From the NCBI RefSeq assembly GCF_900109265.1, contig NZ_FNZM01000011.1, forward strand, positions 124,001 to 188,000: a stretch of 64,000 nt of DNA, given 5' to 3'. Shown in pieces: positions 9,851 to 18,729 of this stretch. The position numbers and the translations under genes are program-made. Every line of letters starts with the position of its first letter. Position 1 is the first letter of the stretch. This stretch comes from Paraburkholderia tropica (GTDB taxonomy: Bacteria; Pseudomonadota; Gammaproteobacteria; Burkholderiales; Burkholderiaceae). A model generated the notes under the pieces. That model made no database searches. It had not been told where the DNA came from and was given only the letters and a program-made list of their open reading frames with translations.

Positions 9851-10609
9851 TCAGACGCAGCGCCCGCCGTCCACTTCGAGACACGCGCCGGTGATGAACG
9901 CGGCTTCGTCGGAGGCCAGATAGAGGCAGGCGTTGGCCACGTCCTGCGGCGTGGAGAAGCGCCCGAGCGGGATCGTCGCGACGAAGCGCGCGCGGTTCTC
10001 GGGCGTGTCGGGCACGCCCATGAATTCGGCGGTGAGGCCCGTGTCGCCGATCACGGGATTCACACAGTTCACGCGGATGCGGTCGGGGCCGAGTTCGGCG
10101 GCGAGCGCCTTGCTCGCGACGATCATCGCGCCCTTGCTGCCGTTGTACCAGACGAGCCCGGGGCGCGGCCGGATGCCCGCCGTCGAGGCGATGTTGACGA
10201 ACGCGCCGCCGCCGCGCTCGCGAAAATGCGGCACGAACGCGCGCACGCTCCAGTAGAGTCCTTTCACGTTGACGGCGAAAACGCGGTCGAATTCCGCTTC
10301 GCTGACTTCCATCACGGGCTTGTTGCGATGCGTGGTGCCCGCGTTATTGACGACGATCTCCACGCTGCCGAAGCGGCCGATGGCGGCGTCGCGCAGCGCG
10401 TGCCAGTCGGCTTCGCGCGTGATGTCGCCTTGCACGGCGATCGCCTGGCCGCCCGCGTGCGCGATCTCGCTCGCGACGCGCTGTGCGGCCTCGGCGTTCA
10501 GATCGTTGACGACGACATTCGCGCCTTCGCGCGCATAGGTTTTGGCGATGCCTTCGCCGAATCCCGAACCGGCGCCCGTCACGACGGCCGTCTTGCCTGT
10601 GAGTCGCAT
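9851..10609 (-). CDS. Short-chain dehydrogenase/reductase (SDR)
   Basis: 252-residue classical SDR: cofactor motif TGAGSGFG near the N-terminus, NNAG (VNNAGTTHRN), catalytic Ser in NIASTAG, YxxxK as YNGSK, and a C-terminal GACLEVDGG typical of the FabG-like group. ATG at 10609 is preceded by GGAG; the longer upstream frame has no SDR homology. It lies between the aldehyde dehydrogenase (44 bases upstream) and the MFS carrier and probably oxidises an alcohol to an aldehyde or ketone in the same catabolic route. Substrate unknown. Confidence 0.92.
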   Translation of the reverse strand: MRLTGKTAVVTGAGSGFGEGIAKTYAREGANVVVNDLNAEAAQRVASEIAHAGGQAIAVQGDITREADWHALRDAAIGRFGSVEIVVNNAGTTHRNKPVMEVSEAEFDRVFAVNVKGLYWSVRAFVPHFRERGGGAFVNIASTAGIRPRPGLVWYNGSKGAMIVASKALAAELGPDRIRVNCVNPVIGDTGLTAEFMGVPDTPENRARFVATIPLGRFSTPQDVANACLYLASDEAAFITGACLEVDGGRCV

Positions 10610-10653
10610 GCTGTCTCCGAATTTTTTATCAGCGATGAAAAAACGGTGTGGCG

Positions 10654-12093
10654 TCAGCCGTGCTTGAGCGCGATGGTTTTCAGCACGGTGAAGCCGTAGA
10701 GCGCTTCGAAGCCTTTTTCGCGGCCGTGGCCCGACTGGCGCGAGCCGCCGAACGGCAGTTCGACGCCGCCGCCCGCGCCGTAGTTGTTGACGAACACCTG
10801 GCCCGCGCGCACGCGCCGCGCGATGCGCATCTGGCGCGCGCCGTCGCGCGTCCACACGCCCGCGACGAGGCCGTAGGGCGTGCCGTTGGCGAGCGCGAGC
10901 GCCTGGGCTTCGTCGTCGAAAGGCATGGCGGCGAGCACGGGGCCGAACACTTCTTCCTGCGCGAGACGGCTTTGCGGCGGCACGTCGCGCAGCAGCGTCG
11001 GGGCTTCGTAGAAACCGCCGGAGGGCGCGGCGGCGTCGAGCGTGCCGCGCGCGGCCACGGCGATGCCGTCGCGCTGCGCTTCGTCGAGAAAGTCGCGCAC
11101 GCGCCGCCGCTGTTTCTCGTTGATGAGCGGGCCGCAGTCGAGATCGGCGCTCGCGGGCCCGACTCGCAGCGTTTCGAACGCAGCCGCGAGCCGCTCGAGC
11201 AGCGGCGCATAGGCGCTGCGCTCGATCAGCACGCGGCTGCCCGCCGAGCAGGTCTGCCCGGCGTTCTGCACGATCGCGGCGACGAGCACGGGCAGCGCGG
11301 CGTCGAAGTCGGCGTCGGCGAACACGATCTGGGGCGACTTGCCGCCCAGTTCGAGCGTGACCGGCACGTGATGTTCGGCGGCGGCCTGCGCGACGAGCTT
11401 GCCGGTTTGCGGCGAGCCCGTGAACGAGATGTGGTCGATGCCCGGATGCGCCGAAAGCGCCGCGCCCGCCTCGTGGCCGAGCCCGGTGACGAGATTGAGC
11501 GCGCCGGGCGGAAAGCCCGCTTCATGCGCGAGCGCCGCCACGCGCAGCAGCGACACGCAGGCGTCCTCGGCGGGCTTCACCACGCAGGCGTTGCCGGTCG
11601 CGAGCGCGGCGCCCACGCTGCGTCCGAAGATCTGCATCGGATAATTCCACGGCACGATGTGGCCCGTCACGCCGTGCGGCTCGCGGATCGTGAGGACCGT
11701 GTAGCCGTGCTGATAGGGCAGCGTTTCGCCGTGCAGCTTGTCGGCGGCGCCCGCGTAGAACTCGAAGTAGCGCGCGAGCGCGGCGGCGTCGGCGCGGGCC
11801 TGCTTGAGCGGTTTGCCGGTGTCCTGCGCTTCGAGTTGCGCGAGCGTTTCCTGATGCTGCGCGACGAGACCCGAGAGCTTGAACAGCAGGCGTCCGCGTT
11901 CGGCGGCGCTGAGCGCGCCCCAGATGCCTTCATACGCGGCGCGCGCGGCCTGCACTGCGGCGTCGATGTCGGCGGCATTGCCGCGCGCGAGTTGCGCGAA
12001 GGGTTGACCGGTGGAGGGATCGAGGGCGGCGAGGGTTTCGCCGTTGGCGGGCGCGCGCCACGCGCCGCCGATGAAATGCTTCGCTTCTTCCAT
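10654..12093 (-). CDS. NAD(P)-dependent aldehyde dehydrogenase
   Basis: 479 residues, the normal length of the aldehyde dehydrogenase superfamily. Visible motifs are PWNYPMQIF, the cofactor-loop FTGSPQTGK, the general-base Glu in LELGGKSP, the catalytic Cys in NAGQTCSAGSR and EEVFGPVL near the C-terminus. ATG at 12093 (MEEAKHFIGG) is chosen because homology begins there; an upstream ATG at 12150 would add 19 unrelated residues. First gene of an operon with an SDR and an MFS carrier, so it likely oxidises the aldehyde that the SDR makes. The exact substrate is not readable. Confidence 0.92.
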   Translation of the reverse strand: MEEAKHFIGGAWRAPANGETLAALDPSTGQPFAQLARGNAADIDAAVQAARAAYEGIWGALSAAERGRLLFKLSGLVAQHQETLAQLEAQDTGKPLKQARADAAALARYFEFYAGAADKLHGETLPYQHGYTVLTIREPHGVTGHIVPWNYPMQIFGRSVGAALATGNACVVKPAEDACVSLLRVAALAHEAGFPPGALNLVTGLGHEAGAALSAHPGIDHISFTGSPQTGKLVAQAAAEHHVPVTLELGGKSPQIVFADADFDAALPVLVAAIVQNAGQTCSAGSRVLIERSAYAPLLERLAAAFETLRVGPASADLDCGPLINEKQRRRVRDFLDEAQRDGIAVAARGTLDAAAPSGGFYEAPTLLRDVPPQSRLAQEEVFGPVLAAMPFDDEAQALALANGTPYGLVAGVWTRDGARQMRIARRVRAGQVFVNNYGAGGGVELPFGGSRQSGHGREKGFEALYGFTVLKTIALKHG

Positions 12094-12424
12094 GCATGCG
12101 CCTCGTAAATAGGGGATGAAACGAGGGAAGGGAACGCAAGACGAAAACACGAACAGCCAGTATCAGGCCATCAACAGGCAGGCGCCGCGCGTTGCGTGCG
12201 CGAGCGCCGGCCTGCCGGGCCATTATCGCGCCAATCGCGGCGCACGCGTGGGTTTTCAGGAGACGCTTCATCCGGGCATCATCCGGACGCCGCAGCCGAT
12301 TGGCTATAATGCTGCGAACCTGTGACGTCCGGTTTCGCACCGGCACGCCTCGCGCGAGAGCCGCGTGCTCGCCGCGCGCCTCGCGTGAACCGTCGCTTTT
12401 TTCCCCTTCTCTCAGAGAGCGCTC
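12094..12424. other. Divergent intergenic region aldehyde dehydrogenase / ppa
   Basis: 331 bases. A perfect -10 hexamer TATAAT at 12305-12310 faces ppa, which gives a leader of about 105 nt; I see no good -35 at the matching distance. No supported gene or RNA element is visible. Confidence 0.5.
12305..12310 (+). promoter_or_regulatory. Candidate sigma-70 -10 box of ppa
   Basis: TATAAT exact consensus, about 115 bases upstream of the ppa start, in the only AT-rich patch of this GC-rich intergenic region. The -35 region is poor, so activity rests on the -10 match. Confidence 0.45.
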
Positions 12425-12952
12425 ATGAGCTTCGCAAATGTCCCCGCCGGCAAGGATCTGCCGCACGACTTCAACGTGATCATCGAGATTCCGGCGCAGA
12501 GCGATCCGGTCAAGTACGAAGCCGACAAGGATCTGGGCGTGCTCGTCGTCGACCGTTTCGTCGGCACCGGCATGCGTTATCCGGTCAACTACGGTTTCAT
12601 TCCGCAGACGCTCTCGGGCGACGGCGACCCCGTCGACGTGCTCGTGATCACGCCGTTCCCGCTGCTGGCCGGCTCGGTCGTGCGTTCGCGCGCGCTCGGC
12701 ATGCTGCAGATGACGGACGAGTCGGGCGTCGACGCGAAGCTGATCGCCGTGCCGCACGACAAGGTTTGCCCGATGACGGCGAACATCAAGACGCTGGACG
12801 ACGTGCCCGAGTACCTGAAAGACCAGATCAAGCACTTCTTCGAGAACTACAAGGCGCTCGAAAAGGGCAAGTGGGTCAAGGTCGAAGGCTGGGTCGGCAT
12901 CGAAGCCGCTCACAAGGAAATCACTGAAGGCCTCGCGAACGCGAAGAAGTAA
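12425..12952 (+). CDS. ppa: Inorganic pyrophosphatase (family I)
   Basis: Hydrolyses pyrophosphate to two phosphates in the cytoplasm, driving biosynthetic reactions. The 175-residue length and motifs EIPAQSDPVKYEADK, RFVGTGMRYPVNYGFIPQT and the metal-binding DGDPVDVLV (DxDPxD) are diagnostic of soluble family I enzymes. Single gene with its own promoter-like -10 box and a terminator at 12974. Confidence 0.98.
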   Translation: MSFANVPAGKDLPHDFNVIIEIPAQSDPVKYEADKDLGVLVVDRFVGTGMRYPVNYGFIPQTLSGDGDPVDVLVITPFPLLAGSVVRSRALGMLQMTDESGVDAKLIAVPHDKVCPMTANIKTLDDVPEYLKDQIKHFFENYKALEKGKWVKVEGWVGIEAAHKEITEGLANAKK

Positions 12953-12973
12953 GCGTCGCGATTCCTGGCGGTA

Positions 12974-13010
12974 AAAAAACCGCACGTGCCGAAAGGCCGT
13001 GCGGTTTTTT
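12974..13010 (+). terminator. Intrinsic terminator of ppa
   Basis: A 13-bp A/T-flanked stem, AAAAAACCGCACG (12974-12986) with CGTGCGGTTTTTT (12998-13010); inside it GCC-GAAA-GGC adds a GNRA-type tetraloop. Works on both strands and so can also end the converging GIY-YIG gene. Confidence 0.9.
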
Positions 13011-13029
13011 CATGGGTGCGGGTTTGGCT

Positions 13030-13353
13030 TCAAGCGGGCGCTTCGGCTTCCGGTTCGTCGCTCGCGGGCACTTCGACCGGCACCGGCGGCAGCACCGATT
13101 CGAGCGTGCGCGCGCCTGCCGCGAGCGCGCGTTTCTCACGCGGCGTGAGCCGCTTGACCCAGTATTCGGCGCGCGAGGCGCTCGCGCGATCGGCGAGTTC
13201 GAATTGCGCGAGCACCTGCACGGGCCTGCGCGAGCGCGTGTAGCGCGCGCCCGTGCCGTCGGCGTGCTGCGCGAAACGCGCGGCCACGTCGATGGCGATG
13301 CCCGTGTAGACGCTGCCGTCGGCGCATTCGAGCAGATAGAGAAACCACGGCAT
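13030..13353 (-). CDS. GIY-YIG domain protein (UPF0213 / YhbQ-like)
   Basis: 107 residues. The N-terminal half is a compact GIY-YIG nuclease fold: FLYLLECADGSVYTG supplies the YLL and YTG motifs, followed by R-F-A-Q-H and SRAEYWVKRLT with the usual Glu. Family members such as E. coli YhbQ are small stand-alone GIY-YIG proteins proposed to act on DNA. The last ~20 residues are acidic/Pro-rich and not part of the domain. Next gene upstream (13419) is co-directional with a 65-base gap. Confidence 0.88.
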   Translation of the reverse strand: MPWFLYLLECADGSVYTGIAIDVAARFAQHADGTGARYTRSRRPVQVLAQFELADRASASRAEYWVKRLTPREKRALAAGARTLESVLPPVPVEVPASDEPEAEAPA

Positions 13354-13418
13354 ATTTCTGGAAGCGATGATCGTGAGGCTTGGGTGAGTGTGCGTCGGCG
13401 TTTGCGTTCGGGCTGGCG

Positions 13419-14696
13419 TTATCCGCGAAACGGATTGTGCTCGTTCAACTCATGCATATAGGCGTGAATCTGGTTCGTCTCGCTGTCGAGAAAGCGCGCG
13501 ACGGCGTCTGCGAACGCGGGATGCGCGAGCCAGTGCGCCGAGCGCGTGACGGTCGGCATGAAGCCGCGCGCCATTTTATGCTCGCCTTGCGCGCCGCCTT
13601 CGAACACGTCGAGTTTTTCCTCGATGCAGAATTCGAGCGGCTGATAGTACGCGGTCTCGAAGTGCAGGCAGGGCACGTGTTCGAGCGCGCCCCAATAGCG
13701 GCCGTAGAGCGTGCCGCCGCGGCCGTCCGCGCCGCGCTGATACACCACGAGCGAGCTGGCGATCGGCTTGCCTTCGTATTCGGCGATCACGAGCAGCAGG
13801 TTCTCGGGCATCGACGCGCCGATCATGCGGAAAAAATCGAGGTTCAGATACGGCGACGAAAAATGCTCGCGGTAGGTCTGCCGATAGCAGCGGCTGAAAA
13901 AGCGCCAGTCCTCGTCGCGGATGTCCTCGCCGCGCACGCGCCGCAGCGTCACGCCGGCCTCGCGCACCTTGCGGCGCTCGGCGCGGATGTTTTTGCGCTT
14001 CTTCTGTTCGAGCGTCGAGAGGAAGTCGTCGAAGTCGCGATAGCCCTGGTTGAGCCAGTGAAACTGCACGCCTTCACGCTGCATCATGCCGAGGTCGGTG
14101 AGCGCGCGCGCATCGTCTTCGGGCGGAAACAGCACGTGCAGCGACGAGACTTCGGCCTGCTCCGCGAACGCCAGCAGCGTGGCGGCCAGATGGCGGCGCG
14201 CGGGTTCGTCGGCGGCCAGCAGGCGGGTGCCTTGCACCGGCGTGAACGGCACGGCGCACAGCAGCTTCGGGTAGTACTCCAGGCCGTTGCGCTTGTAGGC
14301 GTCGGCCCAGGCCCAGTCGAACACGTATTCCCCGTACGAATGGCCCTTGAGATAGACCGGCGCGGCGGCGGCAAGCTTGCCCGTTTGCGGGTCGGTGAGC
14401 GTGACGAACTGCGGCGCCCAGCCCGCGTCGGGCGCGGCGCAGCGCGTGGCGTCGAGCGCCGTGAGGAATTCGTGGCGCAAAAAAGGCGTCGGCTGCGCCT
14501 GGCGCGCGAGCAGCGCGTTCCATTCGGCGGCGTCGATCTCGGCCGGTGAGCCGAGAATGCCCGTGCGATAATCGAAATGTTCCTTTTTCAACTTGCGTGC
14601 CCGTTCTGGCGTGGCGAGGTGGGAGGCGGGCGGCGAGGGTTTCGGCCCGTCGCGGCGCGGGTGCGCCGGTTTCGCCGCGCCGCGGCAAGCGGTCAT
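13419..14696 (-). CDS. GNAT-like acyltransferase, DUF482/COG3146 type
   Basis: 425 residues. The body (from about residue 40, FDYRTGILGSPAEIDAAEWNAL) matches proteins of the DUF482 group, which have a GNAT/FemAB-like fold; FLSTLEQKKRKNIRAERRKV, RRVRGEDIRDEDWRFF and LVVYQRGADGRGGTLYGRYWG are the conserved stretches I recognise. Substrate is unknown; a role in amino-acyl or peptide transfer is family-based speculation. The first ~35 residues are Pro/Arg-rich, and a later start is possible. Transcribed away from nadE. Confidence 0.8.
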   Translation of the reverse strand: MTACRGAAKPAHPRRDGPKPSPPASHLATPERARKLKKEHFDYRTGILGSPAEIDAAEWNALLARQAQPTPFLRHEFLTALDATRCAAPDAGWAPQFVTLTDPQTGKLAAAAPVYLKGHSYGEYVFDWAWADAYKRNGLEYYPKLLCAVPFTPVQGTRLLAADEPARRHLAATLLAFAEQAEVSSLHVLFPPEDDARALTDLGMMQREGVQFHWLNQGYRDFDDFLSTLEQKKRKNIRAERRKVREAGVTLRRVRGEDIRDEDWRFFSRCYRQTYREHFSSPYLNLDFFRMIGASMPENLLLVIAEYEGKPIASSLVVYQRGADGRGGTLYGRYWGALEHVPCLHFETAYYQPLEFCIEEKLDVFEGGAQGEHKMARGFMPTVTRSAHWLAHPAFADAVARFLDSETNQIHAYMHELNEHNPFRG

Positions 14697-14881
14697 GGTA
14701 AAGCAAACCCTCCGAACGGGTGAGCGCTGGCGCGCCGCCGCTATCGTGCCGCTGCCGTCGTTGCGCCGTCGTCACGCAATGCGTACGTTCCGCGCGGACG
14801 GCACGAACCGCACCAGAACCTCGCCATTCGCTTGCCAGGCGCCGCGCGCGCCGACTGCCTCAAGAGCCCAAGGTTATCGAC

Positions 14882-16984
14882 ATGAAAGAGCGCTTCTTCA
14901 ATCTCTACTCGCATGGTTTCGCGCGCGTGGCCGTGGGCTTGCCGCGCTGCCACGTGGCCGATCCGGTCTTCAACACCGAACAGACGCTCGCGCTCGCCCG
15001 CGAGGCGGCGGCGAAGGGCGCGGTGCTCGTCGCGTTTCCGGAACTCGGTTTGTCGGCGTATAGCTGCGACGATCTCTTCCATCAACAGGCGCTGCTCGAT
15101 GCCTGCGAGCACGCGCTCGCGCAGATCGCCGAAGCTTCGAAGACGCTGCCGCTCGCGATGATCGTCGGTTTGCCGCTGCGCGTCGGGCATTCGCTGTTCA
15201 ACTGCGCCGCCGTGGTGGCGGGCGGGCGCGTCGCGGGCATCGTGCCGAAGAGCTATCTGCCGAACTACGGCGAGTTCTACGAGCCGCGCCAGTTCAGCGC
15301 CGCCGACAGCGCGAGCGTCGACAGCGTGCGCATCGCGGGCGCGGACGTGCCGTTCGGCGCCGCGCTGCTGTTCGACGTGCCGGAGGTCGCGGGCCTGCGC
15401 TTCCAGGTGGAAATCTGCGAGGACGTCTGGGTGCCGATTCCGCCGTCGTCGTTCGCGGCGCTTGCGGGCGCGTCGGTGCTCGTGAATCTGTCGGCGTCGA
15501 ACGTGGTGGTGGGCAAGGCGGGCTATCGCCATCAACTGGTTTCGCAGCAGTCGGCGCGCTGCCTCGCCGCGTATCTCTACACCTCGGCGGGCAAGGGCGA
15601 ATCGACCACGGATCTCGCGTGGGACGGTCAGGCGCTCGTCTGCGAAAACGGCGAATTGCTCGCGCAGTCCGAGCGTTTCTTCGACGATTCGCAGATCATT
15701 TACGCCGATGTCGATCTGGAGCGCCTCCAGCAGGAGCGCATTCGCCAGACCACATTCGGCGATTCGATCCGCCGTCACGCCGACGAAATCGCGAAGTTCC
15801 GCGTGATCGAATGCGCCGTCGGCAATGCACAAGACAACGCACAAGGCACGGCGCCGTGGCAGCAGGAAACGCTCGCGCTGGAGCGCCGCGTCGAGCGCTT
15901 CCCGTATGTGCCGGCCGATCCGAAGCGCCGCGATGAACGCTGCAACGAGGTCTACAACATTCAGGTGCAGGCGCTCGTGCAGCGTCTCTCGCAGGCCAAC
16001 ATCAAGAAGGTGGTGATCGGCGTGTCGGGCGGGCTCGATTCCACGCACGCGCTGCTCGTCTGCGCGAAGGCGATGGACCGCCTCAAGCTGCCGCGCGCGA
16101 ACATCCTCGCGTACACGATGCCGGGCTTCGCGACCAGCGAACGCACGCTGCGCCAGGCGCGCGAGCTGATGAATCTCGTCGGCTGCACGGCGCGCGAAAT
16201 CGACATCCGCAAGAGCTGCATGCAGATGCTCGAAGACCTCGGCCATCCGTATTCGGAAGGCAAGGAAAGCTACGACATCACGTTTGAAAACGTGCAGGCG
16301 GGCGAGCGCACGAATCATCTGTTCCGTCTCGCGAACTTCAATCATGCGATCGTGATCGGCACGGGCGATCTGTCCGAGCTCGCGCTCGGCTGGTGCACCT
16401 ACGGCGTCGGCGATCACATGTCGCATTACAACGTGAACGCCAGCGTGCCGAAGACGCTCATCACGCACCTCGTGCGCTGGGTCGCGGAAACCGGCCAGAT
16501 CGGCCAGAACGGCGAGAGCGGACGCGACGTGCTCGAAGCGATTCTCGGCACCGACATCAGCCCCGAACTGATTCCCGGCAAGTCGGACGGCGCGCCCGAG
16601 CAGAAGACCGAAAGCACGATCGGACCGTACGAGCTGCAGGACTTCAATCTCTACTACACGCTGCGCTTCGGCTTCACGCCCGCGAAGGTCGCGTTCCTCG
16701 CGCGTCACGCGTGGCGCGACCGCGAGACGGGCGCGTGGCCGGAGAACGCCGAGGTCGCGCGCAATCAGTACGATCTGGCGGCCATCAAGCGCAATCTGCG
16801 GATTTTCCTCGACCGCTTCTTCCGCCAGAGCCAGTTCAAGCGCAGTTGCGTGCCGAACGCGCCGAAGGTGGGCACGGGGGGCTCGCTGTCGCCGCGCGGC
16901 GACTGGCGCGCGCCGAGTGATTCGGAATCGGTCGTCTGGCTCGCCGATCTGGAGCGCGTGCCCGCGCAGGAGCCGGCGGCGTAA
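14882..16984 (+). CDS. nadE: Glutamine-dependent NAD+ synthetase
   Basis: 700 residues in two domains. The N-terminal nitrilase-type glutaminase (about 10-330) has Glu in FPELGLSAY, Lys in VPKSYLPNYGEFYE and Cys in EICEDVW. The C-terminal synthetase (about 370-690) has the ATP pyrophosphatase motif GVSGGLDST and later GTGDLSELALGW. The first domain makes ammonia from glutamine and the second amidates deamido-NAD. ATG at 14882 (MKERFFNLYSHGFARVAVG) follows an AAGG; upstream in-frame codons are not homologous. The next gene, a P-II nitrogen sensor, lies 80 bases downstream. Confidence 0.97.
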   Translation: MKERFFNLYSHGFARVAVGLPRCHVADPVFNTEQTLALAREAAAKGAVLVAFPELGLSAYSCDDLFHQQALLDACEHALAQIAEASKTLPLAMIVGLPLRVGHSLFNCAAVVAGGRVAGIVPKSYLPNYGEFYEPRQFSAADSASVDSVRIAGADVPFGAALLFDVPEVAGLRFQVEICEDVWVPIPPSSFAALAGASVLVNLSASNVVVGKAGYRHQLVSQQSARCLAAYLYTSAGKGESTTDLAWDGQALVCENGELLAQSERFFDDSQIIYADVDLERLQQERIRQTTFGDSIRRHADEIAKFRVIECAVGNAQDNAQGTAPWQQETLALERRVERFPYVPADPKRRDERCNEVYNIQVQALVQRLSQANIKKVVIGVSGGLDSTHALLVCAKAMDRLKLPRANILAYTMPGFATSERTLRQARELMNLVGCTAREIDIRKSCMQMLEDLGHPYSEGKESYDITFENVQAGERTNHLFRLANFNHAIVIGTGDLSELALGWCTYGVGDHMSHYNVNASVPKTLITHLVRWVAETGQIGQNGESGRDVLEAILGTDISPELIPGKSDGAPEQKTESTIGPYELQDFNLYYTLRFGFTPAKVAFLARHAWRDRETGAWPENAEVARNQYDLAAIKRNLRIFLDRFFRQSQFKRSCVPNAPKVGTGGSLSPRGDWRAPSDSESVVWLADLERVPAQEPAA

Positions 16985-17064
16985 AATTACGCCAGTCACA
17001 TTGCCCATTTACCGCAAGTCACCGGATACGAAACCTACGTAACCGATACCGAACGAGGATCGCC

Positions 17065-17403
17065 ATGAAACGCATTACCGCCGTCATCAAACCGTTCAAG
17101 CTCGACGAAGTGCGCGAGGCGCTCGCCGAAGTGGGCCTCACGGGCCTGACCGTCACCGAAGTGAAGGGCTTCGGCCGCCAGAAGGGCCACACGGAGCTGT
17201 ATCGCGGCGCCGAATACGTGGTCGACTTCCTGCCGAAGGTGAAGATCGAAGTCGTGGTCGCCGACGAGCAGACCGACCAGGTGATCGACGCGATCATCGG
17301 CGCGGCGCGCACCGGCAAGATCGGCGACGGCAAGATCTTCGTCACCGACGTCGAGCGCGTGATCCGCATCCGCACGGGCGAAGAGAACGAAGCGGCGGTC
17401 TGA
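17065..17403 (+). CDS. glnB: P-II nitrogen regulatory protein
   Basis: 112 residues, exact P-II size. Signature MKRITAVIKPFKLDEV, T-loop with uridylylation Tyr51 in ELYRGAEYVV, and B-loop TGKIGDGKIFV. Senses 2-oxoglutarate, ATP and glutamine state and controls glutamine synthetase adenylylation, NtrB and AmtB. No amtB is adjacent, which favours GlnB over GlnK, but sequence alone does not separate them. Its place after nadE couples nitrogen sensing to an enzyme that uses glutamine. Confidence 0.95.
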   Translation: MKRITAVIKPFKLDEVREALAEVGLTGLTVTEVKGFGRQKGHTELYRGAEYVVDFLPKVKIEVVVADEQTDQVIDAIIGAARTGKIGDGKIFVTDVERVIRIRTGEENEAAV

Positions 17404-17418
17404 TCGATCGTCCGCACG

Positions 17419-17442
17419 GGCGTCACGTCACAGCGTGACGCC
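17419..17442 (+). terminator. GC-rich stem-loop after the P-II gene
   Basis: A perfect 9-bp stem GGCGTCACG / CGTGACGCC around a 6-nt loop (TCACAG) starts 15 bases after the P-II stop. No T-run follows on the plus strand, so it is a weak terminator or an mRNA 3' stabiliser. Confidence 0.5.
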
Positions 17443-17451
17443 GGCAAAGAA

Positions 17452-17476
17452 AAAGGGCGGCCCGAAGGTCGCCCAG
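17452..17476 (-). terminator. Second (distal) terminator of the porin gene
   Basis: Stem GGGCGGCC (17455-17462) with GGTCGCCC (17467-17474), loop CGAA, followed on the minus strand by CTTTTTCTTT. It lies just beyond the first porin terminator. Confidence 0.7.
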
Positions 17477-17479
17477 GAA

Positions 17480-17516
17480 TAAAAAACGGTGCGGTACCCT
17501 TTCGGACACCGCACCG
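17480..17516 (-). terminator. First (proximal) terminator of the porin gene
   Basis: A perfect 9-bp stem CGGTGCGGT (17487-17495) with ACCGCACCG (17508-17516) followed on the minus strand by TTTTTTATT. With the distal stem-loop it forms a tandem terminator, as often seen after highly expressed genes. Confidence 0.85.
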
Positions 17517-17580
17517 ATACGCGCCTCTCGCAGCAGCGTGAAAACGTCGATGTAGCTGTTCTGTCTACACTCGTCCGGAA

Positions 17581-18729
17581 TTAGAACGAGTGCTGGATGC
17601 CTGCGTACACGCCGGTCTGGCTGTGGCCGGCCAGCGGGTTGCCCGTGGCAGCCGAGTCGCCGTAGTTGTTGGCGTTCAGACCGAAGTTGGCCGACTTGCT
17701 GTTCTGCACCGTGGCGACCTGCAGGTCGAGCAGCGTGCGCTTGGACAGGTTGTACGAGCCGCCGATCGTGTACAGCGTGGCGTTGCCGCCGCCGTTGTTC
17801 GCGTTGACGTGGTAGACCGCGGCGATCAGCGCGGCAGCCGGCGTGGCTTGCCACGTCACACCGCCCCACTCGTGATCGAGCGTGCTCGGCTGGCCGATTG
17901 CCAGACCCGTCATGCCCGACGAGCGAACGGCTTCGTAGCCGCCCTGAACCTTGAACGGACCGAGGAACACGTTGACCATCGCCATGTAGTCGCGCGAGTA
18001 CGCGAAGACGCCTTGCGAGGCGTTGTCTGCGTTGGTCTGGTCGTACGTGCCACCCAGCGTACCGTTGGCCGGATTGCGGATTTCGTCGTAGATACCGCGA
18101 ACCTGGAACAGCGAGTTCGTGTAGGTCAGCTGGATGCCGTTCTGGCGGCCTTGCGACGTCGTGCCGTTACCGTTCCAGTTCGTGGCGTTCGAGAACGAGT
18201 ACTGGCCGTACACGTCGAAGCCGTAGAACTTCGGCGACTGGTACGAAATGTTGTTGCTTGATTGCGGCCAGTTACGACCACGGACCATCGATGCCGACGA
18301 CCAGTTCGACTGACCGAACGGGTCGAAGTCCCAAATGCCGTTGACGATCATCAGTTCGCGGCCCAACAGCAGCGTACCGTAGTTGTCGTTCGACATACCG
18401 ACCGTTGCCCAGCGATTGAAGAGGCCGCCGTTGCCCGGACCTGCGCCCGTTGCCGTGCTGAAGCTGCCTTCCAACTGGAAGAGTGCCTTGTTGCCGCCGC
18501 CGAGGTCTTCAACGCCCTTCATGCCCCAGAGGCTGGTGCCCCAGTAGCCGCTTTCGAGCTGAACCTGGCTCGTGCCATGGGTAGCCTGGCCGTTTGCGCC
18601 CGAACCGGCGCCGACGCCGTTCATGTACGCCACACCTGCGTCGAGGCGGCCGTAGAGCGTCACGCTGCTTTGCGCATGCGCCACGACGCCAGCCGACATC
18701 AATGCTGCGGCGAGCAATGCTTTCTTCAT
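17581..18729 (-). CDS. Gram-negative general porin (OmpC-like, betaproteobacterial type)
   Basis: 382-residue outer-membrane trimeric porin. N-terminal signal peptide starts MKKALLAAALMSAG and ends at AHA-Q; the mature protein begins SSVTLYGRLDAGV, has alternating hydrophobic strands, WGMKGVEDLGGG, NRWATVGMSNDNYGTLLLGREL, and ends in phenylalanine (GIQHSF) as needed for BAM insertion. The start at 18729 has GGAGGAG seven bases upstream; an in-frame ATG at 18741 would overlap that ribosome site. Codon use differs from neighbours (more AAC, TAC, CAG-biased), consistent with strong expression. An AT-rich upstream region with GTAAC-like sites may bind the OmpR homologue. Confidence 0.95.
   Translation of the reverse strand: MKKALLAAALMSAGVVAHAQSSVTLYGRLDAGVAYMNGVGAGSGANGQATHGTSQVQLESGYWGTSLWGMKGVEDLGGGNKALFQLEGSFSTATGAGPGNGGLFNRWATVGMSNDNYGTLLLGRELMIVNGIWDFDPFGQSNWSSASMVRGRNWPQSSNNISYQSPKFYGFDVYGQYSFSNATNWNGNGTTSQGRQNGIQLTYTNSLFQVRGIYDEIRNPANGTLGGTYDQTNADNASQGVFAYSRDYMAMVNVFLGPFKVQGGYEAVRSSGMTGLAIGQPSTLDHEWGGVTWQATPAAALIAAVYHVNANNGGGNATLYTIGGSYNLSKRTLLDLQVATVQNSKSANFGLNANNYGDSAATGNPLAGHSQTGVYAGIQHSF

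Noticed and set aside
14741..17008. 755-codon minus-strand open frame opposite nadE
   Set aside because: Antisense shadow with Arg/His/Asp-rich composition; nadE motifs are unambiguous.
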